From: Desmonostoc muscorum FACHB-395
GTDB taxonomy: Bacteria; Cyanobacteriota; Cyanobacteriia; Cyanobacteriales; Nostocaceae
Direction: 5' to 3'
DNA length: 60,947 nt
Assembly (NCBI RefSeq): GCF_014698035.1
Contig: NZ_JACJSF010000045.1
Location: 1 to 60,947, forward strand
Shown here: piece after piece, positions 1 to 7,445 of the stretch
Layout: each line of letters starts with the position of its first letter
How positions within the stretch are numbered: position 1 is the first letter of the stretch
The notes under the pieces: model-generated
What the model was told of the DNA's origin: nothing
Databases searched by the model: none
The model's input: the letters and a program-made list of their open reading frames with translations, nothing else
Program-made: the position numbers and the translations under genes

Positions 1-132
1 ATCTACATGACAGAACAAAGCATCTAAACTAAACATAGGACAGGCTGCTGGATTTGTTGTTATTTTCAGCTTACTACCTGTCCTTTTCCTTATCCCGAAC
101 TCAGGTTAGTTAGCACTAATATTTTTCCCTAT

Positions 133-164
133 AAAGCTCAATTTCTCATCTTGAGAGCTTTTTT
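133..164 (+). terminator. Rho-independent terminator-like hairpin
   Basis: A stem AAAGCTC..AA pairs with TTGAGAGCTTT (two-base bulge) and is followed by a T-run. It would end a rightward transcript entering from outside the window, convergent with the binding-protein gene that ends at 204. The first 200 bases hold no gene I can support. Confidence 0.55.
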
Positions 165-203
165 AGGTTAACTATTGGTTAATTTTTAATTTTTTATTGC
201 TGA

Positions 204-1610
204 TTAACGCACTGGCTCAAAGTCATAACCAGTGCGAGAGCGGGAACCAGGAACGATTTTTACAAGTTGGACTGGCGCATTGCGATCGCCTGATGCTAAA
301 AACCGAATTGTACCAGAAGCGCCGGTGGCAGAGAAGTCAGAGGAAAAGAGTGCTTGTTGGACTCCAGAACGTGTGGGATTGCGTTTTAATGCCGTAATCA
401 AAGCCACAGTAGCATCATAGCTGAGAGCGCTTCGCCAACTCACATCACCACCCCATAGCTGCCGAGATTTCTGGGGGAAATCTGACTTGCGATCGCCATC
501 AATATGCCAGGGAACTGCTACTACCATCCCCACAGCTTGTTCTCTACCAATCTCTAAAGTTTTGGCGGTATAAACATCATCTCCTGCCAGCAGAGTTAAC
601 CGTTTCTGATTAATCTGAATTACTTGCAGCGCTTTATCGAGAGTTGCTGTATTAGCAGCTAACATAAGCACTTCTGCACCTTGTTTAGTTGCTTCTTCTA
701 TACTTTTAGCCGCACTAAAATCTGCCTTGGATAAGTCAAATTCGCTGGATACTTGTCCACCTTCTAAAGAAACAGATGAAACAAATTCAGACTTTAAGGA
801 CTGGCTATAGTTACTCTGAGAATTAAAGAAAACCACTGCATTTTTTTTCTGCAAAGTTCTCACCATGTAGTTGGCTAAACTTCTCGCAGCCATAAAATCA
901 CTGGGAACTGTGCGAAAAACGTAGCGGCTAAAGTTAGAAATTTTGACAGATGTACTGGTAGGGGAAATAGCTACAAGTTGTCCAGAAGTATAAATAGTAC
1001 CTGCGGCTAAAGTAGAATCGCTAGTGATGGGCCCAACTACACCTAATACTTCTGAATTGCTGACTAGGCTAGAAGCGATTTGCTTTGCTATTTCTGGATT
1101 GTCGTCGTCGTTAGCTATACCTACCCTCAACAGTACTCCTTTAGCTCCCCCAGAGGTATTAATTTCATTTTGGGCTTGAGCGATGCCACGTAAAATTTCT
1201 AAAGAAGCATTGGGGTCAGTGCCTATTGCTACGGAAGCCACAATGGTGTAACTCTTGGAAGAGCCAATGCGGGCATTATTAAGAAAGATCAGTGCTTCTG
1301 GATCGTTACGGTTGAGTTTTAGGGAATCTGTGAAATTAGCGATCGCTTGATCATAACTTTTAGCAGCGATCGCCTGGATTCCTTCTTTTTTTGCAGCAGA
1401 AACCGCACCTGGAGTCAAAGTTTTGTCTCCAAAACTAATCCGATCTTGTAGGGATGGATTTTTGCCTGCTTCTGAACCTGGAATTATGGTATTACTTATT
1501 TTGGCTCCAGAGCCATTAGTAAACCACCACACACCTCCGCCAACTATTCCAACTGTCAGCAACAGAGCCAAGGCTAAAACTGCGGTTTCATTCTTTTGTG
1601 ACATGAACAA
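204..1610 (-). CDS. Membrane-anchored Leu/Ile/Val-receptor-type binding protein
   Basis: This 468-residue protein starts with MSQKNET and one hydrophobic segment (about residues 10-31) that looks like an uncleaved anchor or signal. Residues 70-110 resemble one TPR unit (AIAAKSYDQAIANF followed by LKLNRNDPEAL). From about residue 118 it follows the type-I periplasmic binding fold of ABC branched-chain amino-acid receptors, with GVVGPITSDST and a late LSYDATVALI helix. The family normally delivers amino acids or amides to an ABC permease, but no permease or ATPase gene lies nearby. It is the last gene of a leftward cluster after a PstS-like protein (51 bp gap) and a Ser/Thr kinase. The nearly identical N-terminus of its neighbour suggests shared localisation. 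A sensory rather than transport role is my inference. Confidence 0.82.
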   Translation of the reverse strand: MFMSQKNETAVLALALLLTVGIVGGGVWWFTNGSGAKISNTIIPGSEAGKNPSLQDRISFGDKTLTPGAVSAAKKEGIQAIAAKSYDQAIANFTDSLKLNRNDPEALIFLNNARIGSSKSYTIVASVAIGTDPNASLEILRGIAQAQNEINTSGGAKGVLLRVGIANDDDNPEIAKQIASSLVSNSEVLGVVGPITSDSTLAAGTIYTSGQLVAISPTSTSVKISNFSRYVFRTVPSDFMAARSLANYMVRTLQKKNAVVFFNSQSNYSQSLKSEFVSSVSLEGGQVSSEFDLSKADFSAAKSIEEATKQGAEVLMLAANTATLDKALQVIQINQKRLTLLAGDDVYTAKTLEIGREQAVGMVVAVPWHIDGDRKSDFPQKSRQLWGGDVSWRSALSYDATVALITALKRNPTRSGVQQALFSSDFSATGASGTIRFLASGDRNAPVQLVKIVPGSRSRTGYDFEPVR

Positions 1611-1661
1611 ATTTTAATAAAATAAAAATGTTTATTATTTGGCTAAATCTAACTCATTTGA

Positions 1662-2708
1662 TCATTTAATTCTGACAAATCCAGCCTTTTCGATCAGGTC
1701 TTGACTCTGAGGTGTCAGCAGCCAATTTGCATAAGCTTCGCCAGCTTGCTGATCTGCTTGGCCATTCTGTTTAACAATTACAAATAAATTGCGGGTAATT
1801 GCATAGTCTCCACTACGAAATGCCTGACTATTCAATTGATTACGTTTACTGGGACATTGAGATGGAGGTACAAACGGTTGTTGGTAAGGAGGCACTAATT
1901 GACTGCTTGTGCGTCCCAGTGGTATGGATTTAATAATACACTGAGGTACAACCTCTGGGGCAGAAGCATAGTAAATTCCCCCAGGATTTGCAGCTACTTT
2001 TCGTACTGCCTCAGTGGTCGTGTCAACGTAATTAACATTGGCACCAAACTTTTCTTTATTTAGAACATTTTCGACAAAGAATTCTACTGTACCCCCAGTT
2101 TCTTCATTACGAGAGTAAACTTTAATGGGTAAATTTGGCCCACCTACCTGTTGCCAATTAGTAATTTTGCCCGTGTAGATGTCTTTGAGTTGAGCCACAG
2201 TTAAACCAGGGATGTTGAGATCGTGGTTGACAGCGATCGCAATTCCATCAATCGCCACTGGAATTTCTTTCAAACTAAATCCTTTTTGTTGAGCTTCGGC
2301 ATTTTCTTCAGCCTTTACTGAACGAGAAGATTGAGAAAAAGCTAGTTGATTGTCTATCAACATCCGAATACCAGTTCCAGATCCTGCATTACCTGATGGA
2401 GGTTGAGTGTAACGTAAAACAAACCGAGGGCACTGGCTTTCTAGTACGGAGTCTACGTCTTTACGAATGGGTGCCCAAGTTGTGCTACCACCATAGTTGA
2501 ATGTCCCTTCTAAGAGGTTGGGCACGTTACATTTACTACTGATAAACTGGTTTATCGGATTATCTGTGTTGTTAGTCCCCGAAGATTTAGCAGCAGTTCC
2601 ATTTAGCTGTGCCCACCGTTCCATAAAAAACCATAAGCCACTAAAGATTAAGCCAATGGTGATAACAGCAGCTAAGAAAAGACTAAGTGTTTCGTTTTTC
2701 TGAGACAT
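1662..2708 (-). CDS. PstS-like phosphate/anion binding protein, membrane-anchored
   Basis: This 348-residue protein has the N-terminus MSQKNETLSLF followed by one hydrophobic helix (about 8-28), almost a copy of the next gene's start. The rest is a type-II periplasmic binding domain of the PstS class: FNYGGSTTWAPI near residue 68, a central VAIDGIAIAVNHDL segment, then YTGKITNWQQVGGP and YSRNEETGGTVEFF, which match the PstS ligand-loop region. No pstC, pstA or pstB is adjacent. It lies 27 bp downstream of a Ser/Thr kinase and 51 bp upstream of a second binding protein, all on one strand. Known family role is high-affinity phosphate capture; lack of permease partners leaves open a sensing role. 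Confidence 0.83.
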   Translation of the reverse strand: MSQKNETLSLFLAAVITIGLIFSGLWFFMERWAQLNGTAAKSSGTNNTDNPINQFISSKCNVPNLLEGTFNYGGSTTWAPIRKDVDSVLESQCPRFVLRYTQPPSGNAGSGTGIRMLIDNQLAFSQSSRSVKAEENAEAQQKGFSLKEIPVAIDGIAIAVNHDLNIPGLTVAQLKDIYTGKITNWQQVGGPNLPIKVYSRNEETGGTVEFFVENVLNKEKFGANVNYVDTTTEAVRKVAANPGGIYYASAPEVVPQCIIKSIPLGRTSSQLVPPYQQPFVPPSQCPSKRNQLNSQAFRSGDYAITRNLFVIVKQNGQADQQAGEAYANWLLTPQSQDLIEKAGFVRIK

Positions 2709-2735
2709 TATGTGACTATTAGCACCAAAAGCTTT

Positions 2736-4133
2736 TTAAAGGATGAGAGATAATAATTTGTAAATAAGCCGAAATATGGCTGTCAGTGAAATGGCTACCA
2801 ATGCTGCTGCAACTGATAAAATGACCACTGCCTGAATGCCAATACCCCCTTGTAAAAAGGGAATAAAAAAAATAATCGCAAAAGTAATTGTCGGAATAAT
2901 TAATAAATCGAACTTTTCAATCCAGCGTCTGGTTTGGGCAAATACCAGTATCCCCAAAATTACACATGCAACGCTTAAAGTAACTATTGGTGATTGTACT
3001 AGACTGAAGAGGGCGATCGCTATCAATGCCCCCTCAAATCCACTAAATGCCGCTCCACCCAACAATTCCACTGTAGAAAACGCTGGTTGAGTTGGTGAAG
3101 GCTGGGAGACGACGGGATTAGAACTTTTAGGTGATTGTGGTGGAAGTGTTACAGAAGGCGTATTAAGTTGTGTAGGGGCTAGAGGCTGTGAATAAAGCGC
3201 ATCTAGAACTTCCTGCGCCGATTGAAAGCGCTGATTAGCAGCAGGTAACAGCATCTTATCTAAAATGTCAGCAAGGCGAGGATTGACATTTACTTGCTCG
3301 CGCCATTTCCACTGGTTGCTATAGGCATCAAATAGTTGAATTGCTTCTTGATTTGTTAATAAGGTAATAATAGTTACAGCTAAAGCGTATAAGTCTGTAC
3401 ATGGGAATACTTGCCCCCCAGCCATCTGTTCAGGTGGTGCAAATCCCATAGAATAAATTCCTGTGGAAGAAGCAGCTCCTAGTGCAACATTTGTTACTTG
3501 CTTAACTGCGCCAAAATCTAAGAGGAAAAGTTTCCCATCACGACGGCGCATGATGTTAGAAGGTTTAATATCTCTGTGGATAATGCCTCGCTCGTGGACA
3601 AACTTTAGCACCTTCAGGATTTCTTGCAGCACCTCTAAGACTTGGTGTTCAGAAAATTTGCCCTGTTGAACTAATTCTTCTTCTAAATTTTGCCCATCAA
3701 TATATTCTTGTACTAAGTAAAAAAATTGGTCTTCCTGTCCTGATTGCGAACTATTAACTATCACTGGGAAGAAGGCAAACAGGTCAGGAATTTGTTCGTG
3801 ATCGTTACCAAGTTGTGCTAGAACGTCTGCCTCTCTTTCAAACATTATCTGTGCTTGTTGCAGTTGAGTTGAGGTTAAATTACCCACTGGTTGAAACTGC
3901 TTAACCACGCATTGACGCATTCCTGGGATGCGGCGATCGCGTGCCAAAAATGCTGCTCCAAATCCACCCCTTCCCAGCAACTTCGTGGGTACATATCGAC
4001 CATCTAACAGCAGTGGCATACCACACGTAGTACAGTATTTTTGCTGCGTTGTTTTCAGGGTTGTAATATCATCTAAATCAGCAAAATAGTTTTGTGGGCG
4101 TGGACAACGTGGACGAGTACAGTAAACTTCCAT
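2736..4133 (-). CDS. Ser/Thr protein kinase with N-terminal zinc ribbon and membrane tail
   Basis: The 465-residue protein opens with a four-cysteine ribbon (C5, C9, then YCTTCG near residue 37) followed by a Hanks-type kinase domain at about 50-315. Visible motifs are the glycine loop LGRGGFGAAF, a lysine in CVVKQF, the catalytic HRDIKPSNIM near residue 182, and a DFG in LLDFGAVKQV. A Pro/Ser/Thr/Gln-rich linker (about 320-350) leads to roughly four hydrophobic segments up to the C-terminus, so the kinase domain is cytoplasmic and membrane-tethered. The ribbon plus kinase layout is common in filamentous cyanobacteria. It is the first gene of a leftward cluster with two anchored binding proteins, so it may signal with them; this is inference from gene order. 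Confidence 0.9.
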   Translation of the reverse strand: MEVYCTRPRCPRPQNYFADLDDITTLKTTQQKYCTTCGMPLLLDGRYVPTKLLGRGGFGAAFLARDRRIPGMRQCVVKQFQPVGNLTSTQLQQAQIMFEREADVLAQLGNDHEQIPDLFAFFPVIVNSSQSGQEDQFFYLVQEYIDGQNLEEELVQQGKFSEHQVLEVLQEILKVLKFVHERGIIHRDIKPSNIMRRRDGKLFLLDFGAVKQVTNVALGAASSTGIYSMGFAPPEQMAGGQVFPCTDLYALAVTIITLLTNQEAIQLFDAYSNQWKWREQVNVNPRLADILDKMLLPAANQRFQSAQEVLDALYSQPLAPTQLNTPSVTLPPQSPKSSNPVVSQPSPTQPAFSTVELLGGAAFSGFEGALIAIALFSLVQSPIVTLSVACVILGILVFAQTRRWIEKFDLLIIPTITFAIIFFIPFLQGGIGIQAVVILSVAAALVAISLTAIFRLIYKLLSLIL

Positions 4134-4140
4134 TTTCGTG

Positions 4141-4240
4141 ATTAGTCATTAGTCATTGGTAATTTACAAAAAACAAAGGACTAATAACCTTAACTAATTT
4201 TAGATTTTAGATTTTAGATTTTGGAGTTAAGGAAAAATTT
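4141..4240. repeat. Short tandem heptamer repeats (STRR-like)
   Basis: Runs of ATTAGTC and of TTTAGAT/TTTTAGA lie in the 253 bp between the kinase start and the LysR gene end, and a further CCAAAATCTAAAAT stretch follows. Such degenerate heptamer repeats are typical of Nostoc and Anabaena intergenic DNA. No promoter could be fixed with confidence. Confidence 0.7.
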
Positions 4241-4386
4241 CCCATCCAAAATCTAAAATATTGGCTTTATACCCTTGAATTAATTCGTGGAGATGAATCA
4301 AATAATTTCATGATCTCAAGCTCCACTTTTCCTATGGGGTCAATCCAAAATCTTAAATTTAAAATCCAAAATTGTGTTACCAGATT

Positions 4387-5400
4387 TTAGTCTTCGCCAG
4401 AGGAGGCGGGTATTGCTATATCCAATGTAGTTACCACGATGTTTTTTTGTGTAAATTTTAACACATCTTGACTCCATCCAGGGTTAGCAAACTGGGGCAA
4501 AATTTCTTGACTAAAGGCTTCTGCGGCCTTGGATCTATAGCGATTGGGATTAAAAATCAACCATAGCGTCCGTTTGACGACTACCCCTTCAATAGGGGTA
4601 CGGTGCAGAACACCCATTTGTAACTCTTTAGCGATCGCACTTGTTGAAACAAAAGCAGCCCCTAAACCAGATTGCACGGCATTCTTAATTGCTTCAATGG
4701 AATTTAGTTCCATTTCAACCTTAAAACGTCTGGTATCAATTTCACAGCGTCCTAGCACTTGGTCAATCACTTTGCGGATGGTCGATTGGGAATCTAGGGC
4801 AATGAATTGTAATTTATATAGGTCTTCTTTTTGGATTGTTTCAAGTTTAGCAAAGGGGTGAAAGACAGGTAAAATCAGCGCTAGTTCATCTTCTGCGTAA
4901 GAAAGAACTTCCAAAGATTCTGATAGTTCACCAGGAATTTCACCGCCGATTATTGCCAGATCAACTTGTCCATTAGCAACACTCCAAGCAGTCCGCCGGG
5001 TAGAGTGGACGTGTAATTGCACTGCCACATCTGGATATTTTTGTCGGAACATGCCGATCATTCTAGGCAAAAGATAAGTGCCGGTGGTTTGAGAAGCACC
5101 GACAATTAACGTACCGCCTTGGAGATTTTGTAAATCCTCAATGGCGCGGCAGGTTTCTTGACACAGACTGAGGATTTTTTCACCGTAATTTAGGAGTAGA
5201 TGTCCTGCTTCAGTTAATTGGGCACGTCGTCCTCCACGGTCGAATAAAGGAACATCTAGCTGCCGTTCAAGATTTTGGACTTGTAAGCTGACGGCAGGCT
5301 GGGAGACATAAAGACTATCGGCGGCACGCTTGAAGCTTCCTTCTTGTGCGATCGCTTTTAAAATCCGTAACTGATCTAAAGTGAAAGGAAGGTCAGACAT
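4387..5400 (-). CDS. pacR: LysR-family regulator, probable PacR/RbcR orthologue
   Basis: With the start MSDLPFTLDQ the protein has 337 residues, a normal LysR length; an in-frame upstream start would add 15 unrelated residues. The N-terminal winged helix-turn-helix (about 4-62) contains EGSFKRAADSLYVSQPAVSLQVQNLE and LFDRGGR. Residues 90-300 form the two-lobed effector domain, with the family start GTLIVGASQTTGTYLLP. RbcR/CmpR-type regulators control CO2-fixation and carbon-concentrating genes. The divergent nnrU-family gene and the downstream thioredoxin-like gene and ndhF1 match the neighbourhood I recall for all3953 (PacR) of Anabaena PCC 7120, described as a global regulator of photosynthetic carbon assimilation. 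Orthology is inferred from synteny and was not tested. Confidence 0.85.
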   Translation of the reverse strand: MSDLPFTLDQLRILKAIAQEGSFKRAADSLYVSQPAVSLQVQNLERQLDVPLFDRGGRRAQLTEAGHLLLNYGEKILSLCQETCRAIEDLQNLQGGTLIVGASQTTGTYLLPRMIGMFRQKYPDVAVQLHVHSTRRTAWSVANGQVDLAIIGGEIPGELSESLEVLSYAEDELALILPVFHPFAKLETIQKEDLYKLQFIALDSQSTIRKVIDQVLGRCEIDTRRFKVEMELNSIEAIKNAVQSGLGAAFVSTSAIAKELQMGVLHRTPIEGVVVKRTLWLIFNPNRYRSKAAEAFSQEILPQFANPGWSQDVLKFTQKNIVVTTLDIAIPASSGED

Positions 5401-5612
5401 AAGGCTCAACCCACAAACATTGAAAGGAGCGGATGCACACAACAAATAAACTTTGGCAGCAATCAGCCGCGTCTGATTTGTTGCATATTAAACTTGAAGA
5501 CTTGACTCGAAAAGGACAGTAGCACAACATCTTGACTAAAGTCTCCTTTGGAATACTTTGTGGTATTGGTTGTACTGAATTCAATTTTCTTTAAATTACT
5601 TCACCCGTCTAT

Positions 5613-6335
5613 ATGCTGCTGATTTCTTGGTTGACACCCAGTCATTTTGTCATACTGGGGTTACAAATAGTTTTTGCGATCGCTCACAGTGGAGGCGCTG
5701 CTTTGCGTCCTTGGGCAGAAAAATATATTGGCCCAAGGCTTTATCGCATTTTTTTTGCATTAGTCAGCCTACCGTTGGCTGTGATATTAATTATTTACTT
5801 TTTTGGGCACCGCTATGATGGTTTGCAACTTTGGCAGGTACAAGGAGTGCCAGGAGTACGAGAATTTGTTTGGCTGCTGTCAGCAATCTCGTTTTTGTTT
5901 TTATATCCTGCTACCTTCAATCTACTAGAAATTGCTGCCATTCAAAAGCCCCAAGTTCATCTCTACGAAACAGGAATTATTCGAATTACCCGTCATCCCC
6001 AGATGGTGGGACAAATAATCTGGTGTGTTGCCCATACTCTGTGGCTAGGTACTACCTTTACCCTTGTGACTTCCATTGGATTGGTGTTGCATCACTTGTT
6101 TGGAGTTTGGCACGGGGATCGCCGTTTGAGCGATCGCTATGGGGAAGCCTTTGAAATTGCCAAACAACGGACTTCAATTATTCCCTTTAAGGCAATTATT
6201 GACGGCCGTCAATCTATCTTATGGCAGGAATTTCTCCGGCCTTCCTATTTGGGAGTTGCTATTTTTATCGCTTTGCTTTGGTGGTCGCACCCTCTGTTGA
6301 TGGAAGCAACTGGTAGAATAAGATGGGAAATTTAA
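5613..6335 (+). CDS. NnrU-family integral membrane protein
   Basis: A 240-residue protein with about six hydrophobic segments, beginning MLLISWLTPSHF. Conserved-looking polar positions sit between helices: IAHSGGAALRPW near 25, GHRYDG near 65, ITRHPQMVGQI near 127 and LHHLFGVWHGDRRL near 160. These histidines and the RHP motif fit the NnrU family, related to the haem-dependent 15-cis-zeta-carotene isomerase Z-ISO. A role in carotenoid isomerisation is possible but unproven. It is transcribed away from the pacR-like gene across a 212 bp gap. Confidence 0.8.
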   Translation: MLLISWLTPSHFVILGLQIVFAIAHSGGAALRPWAEKYIGPRLYRIFFALVSLPLAVILIIYFFGHRYDGLQLWQVQGVPGVREFVWLLSAISFLFLYPATFNLLEIAAIQKPQVHLYETGIIRITRHPQMVGQIIWCVAHTLWLGTTFTLVTSIGLVLHHLFGVWHGDRRLSDRYGEAFEIAKQRTSIIPFKAIIDGRQSILWQEFLRPSYLGVAIFIALLWWSHPLLMEATGRIRWEI

Positions 6336-6749
6336 GCGATCCCCAGTGTCAGCAGAAAATCCCAAATAGATTGGAATTTCCGCTTATCAATTGCTCCGAA
6401 TCAATGTAGGATAAATTCAAACATCTATCAGTGGGGGTGCGTTTAGTCGGCTTAAGATTTTATATTGGTAGTTGAAGACCCGTTGTCTTTCCTTGGGAGT
6501 CAGTAGCAGATTCAGGCAAATCCCAGGCGGACAAAGCAATCAGGAGTCTAACATCCGAAAAAGCCACAGTGGGAGTCGCAGTGGCTTTTTACGTCAGAGA
6601 CACATCAACACGTTGAATTTTTGCCCAATTATTCTGTGTCCTGAGATTTGGTTCCTGAAAGCATCTATCGGCAGTTACTGACTTACCAATCCTTCACTTC
6701 AGTATTGATAGGTAGTTTGATATAAAAACCTTATAATCCAAGAGGCGTC
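6336..6749. other. Intergenic region with one terminator
   Basis: This 414 bp gap between the nnrU-family and thioredoxin-like genes holds a strong terminator at 6558-6594. A 69-codon open frame across it shows no recognisable protein features and contains the terminator, so I do not call it. Confidence 0.5.
6558..6594 (+). terminator. Rho-independent terminator
   Basis: Perfect 10 bp stem AAAAAGCCAC / GTGGCTTTTT with a 13-nt loop, ending in the T-run. It lies 223 bp after the nnrU-family stop and 156 bp before the thioredoxin-like start, so it ends the nnrU transcript or a small RNA from this gap. Confidence 0.85.
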
Positions 6750-7136
6750 ATGGTGTTGTCGGTTAGTGAACGGACATTTACTCAAGAAGTTTTAGAATCA
6801 CCTATTCCTGTTTTAGTTAACTTTGAAGCACCTTGGTGTGGTTTGTGTCGAATTATACACCCACTGTTGTTGCAATTTCAAGCCCAATGTGGGGACGAAA
6901 TTAAATTAGTTGGGGTTAACGCCGATCAAAATTTTAAATTGTCTACTACTTATAAGCTAAAGTCACTCCCAACTTTACTACTGATTCAAAATGGCACTGT
7001 TCGCCATCGCTTGGAAGGCTTTCGCGGCAGAGAAGATTTACGTCTAGCTTTAGAAGACATTAAAGCCAGCTATAGCAATTACGCGAAAATCTACAAGAGT
7101 CCAAAAACAGTGGACTTAGAGTGTCGGTCAGCTTGA
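6750..7136 (+). CDS. Thioredoxin-family protein with CGLC active site
   Basis: A 128-residue protein with a thioredoxin fold over about 1-108. The active site is WCGLC near residue 30 in the context NFEAPWCGLCRIIHP, and the cis-proline loop is KSLPTLLLIQNG near 72. Canonical thioredoxins have CGPC; leucine at that place may shift redox potential or partner choice. Residues 105-128 form a short basic and polar tail. The protein would act as a cytoplasmic disulphide reductant. It sits between the nnrU-family gene and ndhF1, the same order I recall from Anabaena PCC 7120. Start chosen at ATG 6750, where the thioredoxin fold begins directly. Confidence 0.88.
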   Translation: MVLSVSERTFTQEVLESPIPVLVNFEAPWCGLCRIIHPLLLQFQAQCGDEIKLVGVNADQNFKLSTTYKLKSLPTLLLIQNGTVRHRLEGFRGREDLRLALEDIKASYSNYAKIYKSPKTVDLECRSA

Positions 7137-7159
7137 TGAATATTGGGAATAGGGCATAG

Positions 7160-7312
7160 GGCAAAACAGTTCCGAGTTCCGAGTTCCTAGTGCTGAGTAA
7201 AGAAGTGAGATTCCCTACTGGGCACTCAGCACTCATTACTCAGCACTCTTGAGGGGCATGGGGCATTGGAAAAATGACTAATGACCAATGACTTATGACT
7301 AATTGACTTATG
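7160..7312. repeat. STRR-type heptamer repeats
   Basis: Tandem and inverted short repeats (TTCCGAG units; CACTCAG/CATTACT units; ATGACTA/ATGACCA units) fill the gap between the thioredoxin-like gene and ndhF1. They resemble the short tandemly repeated sequences of heterocystous cyanobacteria. The remaining part of this 309 bp gap holds the hairpin at 7339-7370 and the ndhF1 leader. Confidence 0.75.
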
Positions 7313-7338
7313 ACCAAATCTAAAACCATGCTTAACAC

Positions 7339-7370
7339 CCCACCCAATCAGTCTTGGGTGGGTTATTTTA
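7339..7370 (+). terminator. Rho-independent terminator-like hairpin
   Basis: Nine-base-pair stem CCCACCCAA / TTGGGTGGG with a six-nucleotide loop, followed by TTATTTTAT. It probably ends transcription from the thioredoxin-like gene and would separate it from ndhF1. Confidence 0.75.
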
Positions 7371-7445
7371 TCCTAAAGGGTGTGTGTCACAATTATTAAC
7401 AGTTTCGACACGCTAAATCAAGAATTCTAAAAGTAGGCGTCAGTG

